DNA of 64,000 nt from an uncultured Bacteroidia bacterium. GTDB taxonomy: Bacteria; Bacteroidota; Bacteroidia; Bacteroidales; ML635J-15. Shown here piece after piece: positions 41,874 to 50,523 of the stretch. Position numbers and translations under genes: made by a program. The DNA is taken from contig CADCCZ010000001.1 in assembly GCA_902800045.1 (NCBI GenBank), positions 1-64,000 of the forward strand, written 5' to 3'. How positions within the stretch are numbered: position 1 is the stretch's first letter; each line of letters starts with the position of its first letter. The notes under the pieces were generated by a model. It did no database searches. It was not told the DNA's origin and was given only the letters and a program-made list of their open reading frames with translations.

Positions 41874-44276
41874 TTAGAATAGGTTGGCGATGAGGTAGGT
41901 GACGTATGCCAGCACCCACGCGACCGCCGTGTTGTAGAAGACCGAGAAGAATGCCCATTTTATCTTTCTGGTTTCGCTTGCGACCGCGCCAATTGTAGCT
42001 ATGCAAGGGAAGAACAGCAACATAAATACCATCAGTGCCAATGCAGAGGCGGTTGTAAGGTCGCCCGATTTCTGGATAGCTTCGCCAAGGTCGTCCTCTT
42101 CGCTGGCGTACAGCACGCCGAGTGTACTTACAACTATTTCCTTTGCAGGAATACTCGATAGCACTGCCACGCTTATCTTCCAGTCGAAGCCCATTGGCGA
42201 CATCACTGGCGCAACGAACTTGCCTATCATACCGAGACAGGAGTTTTCGTATTGTATTTCGTTGGCTTCTGCTTCCGTAATTTCTTCGGTTTGTGCAAGT
42301 TCGGTCTCCGAAAGGTCAGTATGTGGATAGTAACTTAATACCCAAATGATTACTGATGCCAAAAGGATTACTGTTCCAATTTTCTTTATGTACTGGTAGC
42401 ATTTTTCCCAGATATGTTTCAGCGTTGCACGCAAAGTAGGCCAACGATAGGGTGGAAGTTCCATTACAAATGGAGTTTCGTCCTGCTTGAATGCCGTCAG
42501 TCGCAGAAGTTTTGCCGTAAGTACCGCCACGATTATGCCGAGCAGATACAGGCAAATCATTACTGTTGCTGCGTATTTGGGGAAGAAAGCTCCTGCCAGA
42601 AGCAGGTATATCGGCAGGCGTGCGCTGCACGACATAAACGGTACTACAAGTATGGTTATCAGACGGCTGCTCTTGCTTTCGATTGAACGTGTTGCCATTA
42701 TTGCCGGTACGTTGCAGCCAAAGCCCATAATCATTGGTATGAACGACTTGCCGTGAAGTCCCATTCCGTGCATCATCTTGTCCATCAGGAAGGCGGCTCG
42801 CGACATGTAGCCCGAGTCTTCCATCAGCGAGATGAACATATAGAGCAGTATGATGTTTGGTAAAAATTCGGCAACTGCGCCCACACCGCCGATGATTCCA
42901 TCGACAACCAGCGAACGCCAAGCGCCTTCGGGAATAATTCCGTTGAATAGGTTTCCAAGAGCATCGAATCCCATCGCAATCCATTCCTGCGGATATGCGC
43001 CGAGCCAGAATGTTACGCTGAACATCAGCCACATAAGCAGTATGAACAACGGGAAACCAAGCCATTTGTTTACAATCAGCTTGTCGAGCTTGCGGGTGCG
43101 CTTGTTGGCTTCCTTCTTGCCTTCGGTATAGGTTTCGTGCAGTGCGCCCGAGATGAAGCCATATTTTGCATCGCTGATGGCAGTTTCGGCATCAATCTCT
43201 AATTGCTTGATGATTTTCTCCGACGAAATTTCTGCCTGCTTCTTCAGTTTTTCGTACGACTTGCTGTCTTTCAGTAGATTGTGGACTTCCTTGTCGTTCT
43301 CAATCATCTTTATTGCCCAGTAGCGGGCTGGAAACTGCTGCGGATAGTCTTCTGTTTCGTGGAGAATGTCGGCGAGCTGTGAAATTTCGGGTTCGAGAAC
43401 CGTACCATAATTAATATGTACATGGCGAGCCGACTTGTTGGCTCCCTCGAACATTTCTATGATTGTGTCGAGCAGTTTGTCGAGACCTTTGCCTGTCTTT
43501 GCTACGGTTGGCACCATCGGGATACCAATCATCGAGCCGAGTTTTTCGTAGTCGAGTTTCGCTCCTGTGGCATCGAGTTCGTCGTACATGTTGAGAGCAA
43601 CAACAACGCGCTGGCTTAGGTCGATTAGTTCGGTCGTGAGGTAGAGGTTGCGTTCGAGGTTCGAGGCTACGACGACATTTACAATAACATCGGGCATAGC
43701 TTCGAGCAGGTTGCGACGAACAAAGACTTCTTCGGGCGAGTATGCCGACAGCGAGTAGGTTCCCGGTAGGTCGGTAATATTGAAGTGGTAGCCCTTATAG
43801 TTGAAGTGTCCGGTCTTTACATCCACGGTTACGCCGCTGTAGTTGCCTACATGTTCGTGTCCGCCCGACAGTGCGTTGAACAGCGAAGTCTTTCCGCTGT
43901 TAGGGTTGCCTACGAAGGCGATGTTTATGATGTTTCGCTGTGTGGTCTTGGTGCGTTTGTAGTTGCACGACAGACCGCAGGAGTCGCAGTCGGTGCAGGC
44001 GAAGAAATTGGGAGCCTTAGCATCCTCGGCGGAGAGCATTGCGTTTGCTTCCTCTTCGGGAAGTACCTCGATTAGTTGGGCTTCGCTGCGGCGCAAAAGC
44101 ACATCGTAGCCCATTATGGTGTATTTTATCGGGTCGTTGAGAGGTGCATCTATTACCGATGTAACCTTGCGACCACGCACAAATCCCATCTCCATTATCC
44201 TTTTCCTGAATCCGCCGTGTCCCGAAACCTTGACGATTACGGCCGATTCTCCATTGTGCAGTTCCGATAGTTTCAT
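41874..44276 (-). CDS. feoB: FeoA-FeoB fusion ferrous iron transporter
   Basis: 800 residues. Residues 1-75 are FeoA (GFRKRIMEMGFVRGRKVTSV, KYTIMGYDVLLRRSEAQLIEV). A linker with CTDCDSCGLSC (Cys94, 97, 100, 104) follows, then the FeoB G domain: G1 GNPNSGKT at 123-130, G3 DLPGTYSLS, G4 NMYD. The rest is membrane-embedded FeoB with its conserved helices (LPNIILLYMFISLMEDSGY, GCNVPAIMATR). It imports Fe2+ driven by or gated by GTP. The FeoA fusion is common in Bacteroidetes; the cysteine-rich linker is less usual. Confidence 0.93.
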   Translation of the reverse strand: MKLSELHNGESAVIVKVSGHGGFRKRIMEMGFVRGRKVTSVIDAPLNDPIKYTIMGYDVLLRRSEAQLIEVLPEEEANAMLSAEDAKAPNFFACTDCDSCGLSCNYKRTKTTQRNIINIAFVGNPNSGKTSLFNALSGGHEHVGNYSGVTVDVKTGHFNYKGYHFNITDLPGTYSLSAYSPEEVFVRRNLLEAMPDVIVNVVVASNLERNLYLTTELIDLSQRVVVALNMYDELDATGAKLDYEKLGSMIGIPMVPTVAKTGKGLDKLLDTIIEMFEGANKSARHVHINYGTVLEPEISQLADILHETEDYPQQFPARYWAIKMIENDKEVHNLLKDSKSYEKLKKQAEISSEKIIKQLEIDAETAISDAKYGFISGALHETYTEGKKEANKRTRKLDKLIVNKWLGFPLFILLMWLMFSVTFWLGAYPQEWIAMGFDALGNLFNGIIPEGAWRSLVVDGIIGGVGAVAEFLPNIILLYMFISLMEDSGYMSRAAFLMDKMMHGMGLHGKSFIPMIMGFGCNVPAIMATRSIESKSSRLITILVVPFMSCSARLPIYLLLAGAFFPKYAATVMICLYLLGIIVAVLTAKLLRLTAFKQDETPFVMELPPYRWPTLRATLKHIWEKCYQYIKKIGTVILLASVIIWVLSYYPHTDLSETELAQTEEITEAEANEIQYENSCLGMIGKFVAPVMSPMGFDWKISVAVLSSIPAKEIVVSTLGVLYASEEDDLGEAIQKSGDLTTASALALMVFMLLFFPCIATIGAVASETRKIKWAFFSVFYNTAVAWVLAYVTYLIANLF

Positions 44277-44296
44277 TACAATTCCAATTTACGCTG

Positions 44297-44327
44297 CAAA
44301 AGTATTGTGGAAAAATAATGTGTGCAA
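44297..44327 (-). promoter_or_regulatory. promoter for feoAB
   Basis: On the minus strand, TTG at 44327-44325, 20-base spacer, TACTTTTG at 44304-44297, 20 bases before the ATG. Confidence 0.55.
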
Positions 44328-44380
44328 TCGCTATTTGTTGGGATTTTTTTGAATGGATAATTGATAATGAATAATGGATA

Positions 44381-44412
44381 ATTTGTAGTAGCGCAATGCA
44401 TTGCGCCACTTA
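44381..44412. repeat. GCAATGCATTGC palindromic repeat overlapping a stop codon
   Basis: TAATTTGTAGTAGCGCAATG continues as CATTGCGCCACTTAC, a near-palindrome of the same family as 19706-19739 and preceded by the same TAATGGATAA. Its right arm supplies the TAA stop of the TonB receptor (44410-44412). Confidence 0.75.
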
Positions 44413-46695
44413 CAGCGAAATCTTCAGCCCGAAATATATGCTTCTCGGTAGGCTTGGTCCGTATATGTAGCCAGCATCGCGGAGTTCGCCCTGGTCGAAG
44501 TCGCGCTGGTAGCTGTTGAAAATGTTTTTCATGCCAAGGCTTGTTTCAAGGTTCATCTCGTCCTTTATCTTAAAGGTGTACGAGAGTTTCAGGTTCATGT
44601 CGAAGAACGGCTTGCTGATGGTTTCGGCGTCCTCGCTGATGTATCCTGCAAAATGCTGGATAAGCATCTTGCCGGTGTATGTACCCGAAAGTGCTATGTC
44701 GAAGTTTCTCAACGGACTGTAGTATGTTGTAATGAAGCCGTAGGTGTCGGGGGTGCGGAACATACGTCTTTGTGCCACAACGGTTTCGCTCCATTGCTCG
44801 GGTTGTTTGTAGCGGCTTTGCTGGTAGGTGAATCCAGCCTGTATTTCAACTTTTTTAGTCGGAATGTATTTCAATTCAAAATTTGCACCCGCAACTATTG
44901 CTCCGCTTCCGTTTGTTCTGGTTAACAATAGGTTACCGCTTGCGTCGTGACCATTTTCCTCGAGTATAAACACATCGTTGAGAACTGTGTAGAAACCTTC
45001 GACAAGGAAATCGATTGCCGAGCGTGACCATTTTGTATTGAAGTCGATGGATGCGTTTGCAGAGTGCGACTTTTCTGGTCTTAATGCAGGGTCGATGCTT
45101 ATGAGCGAAACTTCGCCGCCAACAGCTGCAATGTGTAGGTCTTCGTTGAATGCCTGCGGTGCACGGAAGCCCATTGCATAGCCTGCACGCATCGACATCC
45201 ACTTAAGTGGCGAGTACCTTATGTTGCAACGCGGACTGATTATCGGATTTTTTATCATGTTGTGCTTGTCGATTCGTCCACCGATGAGAAATGATAGCTT
45301 TTCCTTTTTCCATTCGTTCTGAATGAAGGCACTGTAAATGTTTATTTTTTGCTCGATAATCCTATTATAACCAAGAGATTCGTCGTATAGCGAGTTGTAG
45401 TTGTATTCGATGCCAGTTGTGAGTGTGGCTGGCATGAATAGGAATCTGTCCATATAGAATACATACTGGAATCCGCTGACCGATGCAAAATCTTTTGTAT
45501 TGCCATAAGCATTAGGATCTTGGCCTGTGCCATAGTAGCTGCTACGCTTGATATTCTGCAGCGATGAGTAAATTTGGAACCAGTGCTTGCTGTTTTTCGA
45601 GAAGATGTCGTACTTCGCGCTGGCACAATGTATGTTGTGGTCGGTTTGCTCTGTAATGTCGGCTTCGTGGGCGGGTAGATTCAGGTTGTTTCCGCCGCGA
45701 CGGAACTCGTCCAAGGTGTGGTATTCTACCGTCAGTTTGGTGTAGTCGGTTGTTTTCAAGTATCCGCGGAAACCGATGTTCTTGGAGTTTATCTTGCCGA
45801 TTTCGGTAAAGCCGTCGCCATCGTAGTCGAATGGGCTTCGCTGTCGTGCTGCTGCGAAGATTGTGATTCCAGCCTTGTTGTCGTTAGAAACCACAGATGC
45901 GTTGAAGGTGGTGTTTACATCGGCTTTTTTCATTCCTACAAGCGTGGTGGTGTTGCCGAGCGAAAGACTGTTGAACTGTGGTTCGCGTGTAAGTATGTTT
46001 ATCGTTCCTGCAACAGCGTTCGATCCGAAAATTGCCGAGCCGCCACCGCGAATAACTTCCACTTTTTCGATCATGTTCACTGGAATTTGCTCCAAGCCAT
46101 AAACCTGCGACAATGCGCTGCTTACGGCTCTACCATCGATGAGAATCTGCGAATACGAGCCTTCGAGTCCGTTTATTCTTACCTGCTGGAATCCGCAGTT
46201 CTGGCAGTTGGTTTCCAATCTTAGTCCAGGCTGGAAGTTAAGCCCTTCGGCAAGACATACCGAATTGGTGTTTTCGAATGTCTTTGGCGATATAACTCCA
46301 ACGACCACAGGTGCTTCCATTCTGCTTGTCTGGTTCTTGTTCGCCGAAACTACGACATCGTTGAGCATTATCGCATCTTCCTCTATTTCGAAGTTCAGCT
46401 CAATCATTTTGCCTTTTTCTACATCAACAACCTTTTCCTGAGGCATGTAGCCGACGCTTTGTGCAACGATGGTAAGTTTTCCCGTTGGAAGGTTGTTGAG
46501 GTGGAAATGTCCGGTAGCATCGGTGGCGGTGCCTATCGATGTGCCTTTAACCATTATGTTGATGTACGGCAGATGTTCGCCGCTCTGCTTGTCAACTACA
46601 TGTCCGAAAATGTTTGCATCGGTTCTCTTGTCGGTCTGTGCCATTAGGCATATACCTATAGTTAGCGATAACGCTAACAAAATATATCTTTTCAT
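44410..46695 (-). CDS. TonB-dependent outer membrane receptor
   Basis: 761 residues. Signal peptide, then a CarboxypepD_reg-like domain (FGHVVDKQSGEHLPYINIMVK), plug domain with SQVYGLEQIPVNMIEKVEVIRG and GGGSAIFGSNAVAGTINILT, and a beta barrel ending RSIYFGLKISL. The block LETNCQNCGFQQVRINGLEG has a cysteine pair in the plug, typical of iron/heme or ferric-siderophore-type receptors in this phylum; the substrate is inferred. It is cotranscribed with the His-rich small protein just upstream, and lies beside FeoAB. Confidence 0.88.
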   Translation of the reverse strand: MKRYILLALSLTIGICLMAQTDKRTDANIFGHVVDKQSGEHLPYINIMVKGTSIGTATDATGHFHLNNLPTGKLTIVAQSVGYMPQEKVVDVEKGKMIELNFEIEEDAIMLNDVVVSANKNQTSRMEAPVVVGVISPKTFENTNSVCLAEGLNFQPGLRLETNCQNCGFQQVRINGLEGSYSQILIDGRAVSSALSQVYGLEQIPVNMIEKVEVIRGGGSAIFGSNAVAGTINILTREPQFNSLSLGNTTTLVGMKKADVNTTFNASVVSNDNKAGITIFAAARQRSPFDYDGDGFTEIGKINSKNIGFRGYLKTTDYTKLTVEYHTLDEFRRGGNNLNLPAHEADITEQTDHNIHCASAKYDIFSKNSKHWFQIYSSLQNIKRSSYYGTGQDPNAYGNTKDFASVSGFQYVFYMDRFLFMPATLTTGIEYNYNSLYDESLGYNRIIEQKINIYSAFIQNEWKKEKLSFLIGGRIDKHNMIKNPIISPRCNIRYSPLKWMSMRAGYAMGFRAPQAFNEDLHIAAVGGEVSLISIDPALRPEKSHSANASIDFNTKWSRSAIDFLVEGFYTVLNDVFILEENGHDASGNLLLTRTNGSGAIVAGANFELKYIPTKKVEIQAGFTYQQSRYKQPEQWSETVVAQRRMFRTPDTYGFITTYYSPLRNFDIALSGTYTGKMLIQHFAGYISEDAETISKPFFDMNLKLSYTFKIKDEMNLETSLGMKNIFNSYQRDFDQGELRDAGYIYGPSLPRSIYFGLKISL

Positions 46696-46753
46696 TTTGT
46701 TTTTTTGTTAAATTTCCTATCGTTTTGCCATTAAATGCATTGATTATCACTTG

Positions 46754-47107
46754 CTACGAGAGCAAGGTGGCGATAGGAGGGTCGCGAGGACGAGAAAACA
46801 GCACCTTTTCGTTTTGAGCATGACCAGGAATGTATTCCTTTTGTACGAAAGGTGTTGGTGTTAGAAATATTTGGGAAAATTCTTGAGTCTCGCTTCCGAT
46901 AACTGGGCAATTTGCCAGAAATGCGATGAGGTTTATTTCATCGTCGTTGTGCTGGTGTTTTTCTGGAGAGAATGGATTGTACGGGTGCGAATGCACTATT
47001 ATTATTCCCCTAACGGTGTGACTGTGAGGGAATATTGTGTTGCTTAGGAACATTCCTACGAACAATGTCAGAAACACTGCGCATAATATTTTCCGTAGTT
47101 TCTCCAT
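46754..47107 (-). CDS. small His-rich exported protein upstream of TonB receptor
   Basis: 117 residues from ATG 47107; a longer upstream frame would run into promoter-like sequence (GATATTTG, minus strand, 47132-47125). One N-terminal hydrophobic segment (ILCAVFLTLFVGMFL) is followed by a His-rich stretch: FPHSHTVRGIIIVHSHPYNP and KHQHND. Short proteins with an H-[ST]-H...VHSHP pattern are found next to TonB receptors in Bacteroidetes, to my knowledge; metal binding at the surface or periplasm is inferred. 58 bases separate it from the receptor gene. Confidence 0.7.
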   Translation of the reverse strand: MEKLRKILCAVFLTLFVGMFLSNTIFPHSHTVRGIIIVHSHPYNPFSPEKHQHNDDEINLIAFLANCPVIGSETQEFSQIFLTPTPFVQKEYIPGHAQNEKVLFSRPRDPPIATLLS

Positions 47108-47324
47108 GCCTTTAAATTGCGGTGCAAATATCGTGTTTCTGCAGTCAATGTGCAATACCAATATGTTAGGAAAAATATAAATTTCTGACTGCACCTTGCT
47201 TGTATTACCCTCCCTTTAGCCTAAAAAAGATTTTTGTGTGGCACTTAATGATCTTTGAAATGTAAGTATAGATGATTGTAAATCAATGAAATAAGTAAAA
47301 TAATAAAAATATTCAAAAAATGTT

Positions 47325-47354
47325 TTGTCGGTTTGTAATAAAGCATTACCTTTG
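47325..47354 (+). promoter_or_regulatory. promoter for tRNA-Lys
   Basis: TTG at 47325-47327, 19-base spacer, TACCTTTG at 47347-47354; tRNA starts 21 bases on. Confidence 0.7.
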
Positions 47355-47374
47355 CACTCGCAAAATCAGCAAAG

Positions 47375-47447
47375 CGGTCCGTAGCTCAGCTGGTAGAGCA
47401 CCTGACTCTTAATCAGGGTGTCGAGGGTTCGAGCCCCTCCGGACCGA
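47375..47447 (+). tRNA. tRNA-Lys(CUU)
   Basis: Acceptor CGGTCCG pairs with CGGACCG; the anticodon stem CCTGA/TCAGG encloses CTCTTAA with anticodon CUU; T arm GAGGGTTCGAGCCCCTC intact. No encoded CCA. It has its own promoter and terminator. Confidence 0.94.
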
Positions 47448-47450
47448 CAA

Positions 47451-47481
47451 AAATCCCGCAACAGCGGGATTTTTTGTTTTT
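47451..47481 (+). terminator. tRNA-Lys terminator
   Basis: AAATCCCGC/GCGGGATTT hairpin with AACA loop and T-rich tail directly after the tRNA. Confidence 0.85.
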
Positions 47482-47535
47482 CCACCTCTTATTTCCATGA
47501 AGAATAGCGTTTTGCTTTTAGCATCCAACCAGTTC

Positions 47536-49416
47536 TTATCTGCTTTTCATCAGAAACGGTAGCACATCCTTGTTGTCGTTCCATATTTTCTGGAATTGGG
47601 ATATAGGCAGGGGTGATGTCCCCAAGCCGATTTCGATAGTGGCGGCCTTTATGCCCTTAGATGTAGCCCAGTTGCTGCATCCTGTGCCGAAATCCTCCTC
47701 TGAATGATATTCGTAGTTGGTGACGTCCTTAAGTCCTTCTGCAAGGTTCTGGCATTGCTGACGGAAATCGCCCTTCTGTCCGTATGCCCAGAAAATTTCC
47801 TCACCAGCCGAATGATAGCTTATCATAGTCACTATGTTTCCAAGCGATTCCACAAGCCCGACCAAAGCCTGCGTCTCGAGTTCTGAATGCCCGTTGGAAC
47901 CTCGGTAGTTTGAACTGCGTGGCGACTTCAAAAATGTCTTGATATGACGGTTGACATCGAAGTTCCTATTTAAGTCAACTCCGAGGGCGTTGCTCTTCCA
48001 CATTCTTAGGAATGAGTTCAGTTCTGGTCGATTGCGGGCCTTGGGGTTTTCTGTATAGTATATTTTCATTATGTTGTCACGGATATGCGGGTCGCGGATG
48101 CTGTCGAGTCCGAATTGAGATATGCACACTCCATCGGGGTTGAGCATCGGGATTATATGAAGCTGGCAGTCTTCGGTCAGTTCCGAATAGCTTGCGCCTT
48201 CAAATGTTCCCGACCAGAAGTTTTGTAGGAAATGCTCTGTCTGGCACATCGCAAGTTGGCTGCACATGTATTCGCGTGCGTGTGATGTGGCCTGTACGAT
48301 GACTTGTCTGCTTGATTTGTCCTTGCCGATTACGAGGTCGAAAACAAACCTTCCGTCGGCGGTTGCACCTAAGGTGTCGATTGTGAGAAGCGATGGGTAT
48401 TGCTTCGCCAGCCTTTTAATGTCGGCACATAGCTTGTCGTATGAGTAAAGTTCGCTTATAGTATCGGTCACCCATTCGACTTTGTTCCAGTTTGTGCGCA
48501 GTATCCCGTTTTCGTCGAAGTAGCACATCTCGCCGTCGGCCGAGAAGTATCCTGTGACTTCCGCTCCAGAAATGTGGTCGATGAATGTCAGTCCGTCTTC
48601 GTTGTTCTTCCAACCACCAATGTGCAGTTGTCCGCGTTCTATTCCGAGTTCCTTGCAGTAGCTGTCGAAATCTTCACTGTTGACGAGCAGGCGGAGTATT
48701 GCACGGCGTGTGTAGTTCTGCGAAAGCAAGCCGATATAATGTTCTCTTTCCCGACCTCTAAGATTTATGGCGAGCGCCGATACAAGGCATTCTACATAAA
48801 GAGAGTCGTTTAATGTGTTCATTATTTGGCTGTTGCATACTATATTGTCGGTGACTGATGTAGCCGTGGCATTGTCGTCGAGCAGGAGGTTGAGTTCTTC
48901 GGCTGAGGCTTTTCTGCTGTTGGTGAACGAGAATACACGTTGTGCCAGCATTGTCAGTTCGGCATTTCTGTCCCTATTTTCCAAGACACCAGCATTTCCA
49001 CTTTCAATTCCATGCTTGGCGCACAGGCTATGGAAACTTTCGCTGTTGATGATATAGTTGCATACGTATTTGCGGCTTATGCCATTTTCAAGGTACGACA
49101 ATAGCTTGTCGCGCTCCTTTTGTTCGATATGGTTTGGTATTATTGTGAGCAAGTCGCCTATATATAGGCTGTCGGGTTTGGAATTGCTTTGGGGCAGGTT
49201 TGAAAAATCGCACAATATGTCGGCCCCTGTTTTCTGTTTTGTTGTAAGTAGTCTTGTGAGACTGTCGGCAAGTGTGCGCGACGGAGTATCACCGGTTGCT
49301 ATTTTGTGTATTCGCTTTATGAAAAGCTTTGGGTTCTTTGAGTCTGCTGCCATTGAAGTGAAATGGCAGAGCATTATGAATGCAAATATGAGTATATTAC
49401 GAATCCTATGCTTCAT
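47536..49416 (-). CDS. M14 zinc carboxypeptidase with N-terminal DUF4214-like repeats
   Basis: 626 residues with a signal peptide. Residues ~80-265 carry two DUF4214-like units (RKYVCNYIINSESFHSLCAKHGIESG and RAILRLLVNSEDFDSYCKELGIERG, plus LENRDRNAELTMLAQRVF). Residues ~268-312 resemble a cell-wall-binding repeat (GWKNNEDGLTFID, GEMCYFDENGILRTNW). The peptidase domain has the HARE zinc site (His379-Glu382), DLNRNF at 481-486, His535 in SYHSAGE and catalytic Glu595 in AATIEIG. The domain style is that of secreted Firmicute enzymes, so horizontal transfer is a real possibility. No T9SS domain is seen, unlike the 10221 M14 enzyme. Confidence 0.85.
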   Translation of the reverse strand: MKHRIRNILIFAFIMLCHFTSMAADSKNPKLFIKRIHKIATGDTPSRTLADSLTRLLTTKQKTGADILCDFSNLPQSNSKPDSLYIGDLLTIIPNHIEQKERDKLLSYLENGISRKYVCNYIINSESFHSLCAKHGIESGNAGVLENRDRNAELTMLAQRVFSFTNSRKASAEELNLLLDDNATATSVTDNIVCNSQIMNTLNDSLYVECLVSALAINLRGREREHYIGLLSQNYTRRAILRLLVNSEDFDSYCKELGIERGQLHIGGWKNNEDGLTFIDHISGAEVTGYFSADGEMCYFDENGILRTNWNKVEWVTDTISELYSYDKLCADIKRLAKQYPSLLTIDTLGATADGRFVFDLVIGKDKSSRQVIVQATSHAREYMCSQLAMCQTEHFLQNFWSGTFEGASYSELTEDCQLHIIPMLNPDGVCISQFGLDSIRDPHIRDNIMKIYYTENPKARNRPELNSFLRMWKSNALGVDLNRNFDVNRHIKTFLKSPRSSNYRGSNGHSELETQALVGLVESLGNIVTMISYHSAGEEIFWAYGQKGDFRQQCQNLAEGLKDVTNYEYHSEEDFGTGCSNWATSKGIKAATIEIGLGTSPLPISQFQKIWNDNKDVLPFLMKSR

Positions 49417-49525
49417 TCCAATAGAAATCCCTCTTGAAGTTTTACTTTCATAATCGTATCCTCTTTTAGTCGGTTGCTGTTCCTGCGCTTATTCTGCCGT
49501 CAATGATGAAATGCCGATTATGGCG

Positions 49526-49533
49526 CAAATATA
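49526..49533 (-). promoter_or_regulatory. -7 box for the M14 peptidase
   Basis: Minus-strand TATATTTG, giving a leader of about 100 nt; no clear -33 element. Confidence 0.45.
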
Positions 49534-49705
49534 ATGATTTTTGAAATACGTATCTTTATTTTGACTAGAAAAGTTGTTGTAATGATATTGATAGTTATTG
49601 TTTGACATATACGCAGCCACAATGCATTGAGGTACAGCGTGACTCAGAGGATGTATTTAGTCTTCAAACGAAGGAGCCATGACATATTATAGTTATTCAA
49701 AACTT

Positions 49706-49738
49706 TTGTCGACACCAATAAAAAACTAATTATCTTTG
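49706..49738 (+). promoter_or_regulatory. promoter for radical SAM/glycosyltransferase operon
   Basis: TTG at 49706-49708 and TATCTTTG at 49731-49738, with a slightly long 22-base spacer; 20 bases before the ATG. Confidence 0.55.
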
Positions 49739-49757
49739 CAGTAAATAATATTTAGTT

Positions 49758-50522
49758 ATGTCAACATTTCTTTTCGACAACATAATTTTCGGGCCAGTGC
49801 GCTCGCGTCGCTTAGGCAATTCGTTGGGTGTAAACCTGTTGCCTGTAAATGCAAAGTTCTGTACGTTCAACTGCGTATATTGCGAATGCGGTTGGAATAG
49901 CAAAGGTGTAAAGATTGAACTTCCACGACTTGCCGACATAGTTCCTGCTATGGAAAAGTATTTCTCCGAAAATACTCAGCCACTTGATGTTATCACTTTT
50001 GCTGGAAACGGCGAACCGACAATTAATCCCGATTTCCCCGAAATTGTAGCCGAAACGATTCGCTTGCGCAACAAATATATGCCCAATGTGAAGATTTCGG
50101 TGCTTACAAATGCCTCGAATCTTGGAAACGAAAAAGTTGTTGCAGCACTAAAAATGATTGACGAGCCAATACTTAAGGTCGATACTTTTATCCAGCACGA
50201 TTTTGAATTGATTAACCAGCCAGCTGCTGGATTGTCAATTGCTAAGATTGTGGACAATATTGCAGACAATTTCGAGCATCCTATAATCCAGACAATGTTC
50301 ATGCGTGGAAATATCAATGGAACTTTCTTCGACAACACAACAGACGATTCGCTCCGTGTATATTTCGAGACGTTGAAACGCCTTAATCCTTCGCAGGTTA
50401 TGGTGTATTCCATTGCCCGCGAAACTCCGCTTTCGGGATTGCAGAAGGTTTTTCCCGACGAGCTTGAGAAAATTGGAGCGAAAATTCGCTCTTTGGGTTT
50501 CAATGTGCTTGTAACTCCGTAA
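49758..50522 (+). CDS. radical SAM protein (COG0731-like)
   Basis: 254 residues. CTFNCVYC places Cys35, Cys39 and Cys42 as the CxxxCxxC cluster site; further blocks are VITFAGNGEPTINPDF and VKISVLTNASN (SAM-binding region). Similar single-domain radical SAM proteins act in tRNA or cofactor modification; the substrate is unknown here. It is the first of three genes packed almost without gaps, ending one base before the next frame starts. Confidence 0.8.
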   Translation: MSTFLFDNIIFGPVRSRRLGNSLGVNLLPVNAKFCTFNCVYCECGWNSKGVKIELPRLADIVPAMEKYFSENTQPLDVITFAGNGEPTINPDFPEIVAETIRLRNKYMPNVKISVLTNASNLGNEKVVAALKMIDEPILKVDTFIQHDFELINQPAAGLSIAKIVDNIADNFEHPIIQTMFMRGNINGTFFDNTTDDSLRVYFETLKRLNPSQVMVYSIARETPLSGLQKVFPDELEKIGAKIRSLGFNVLVTP

Positions 50523-50523
50523 C

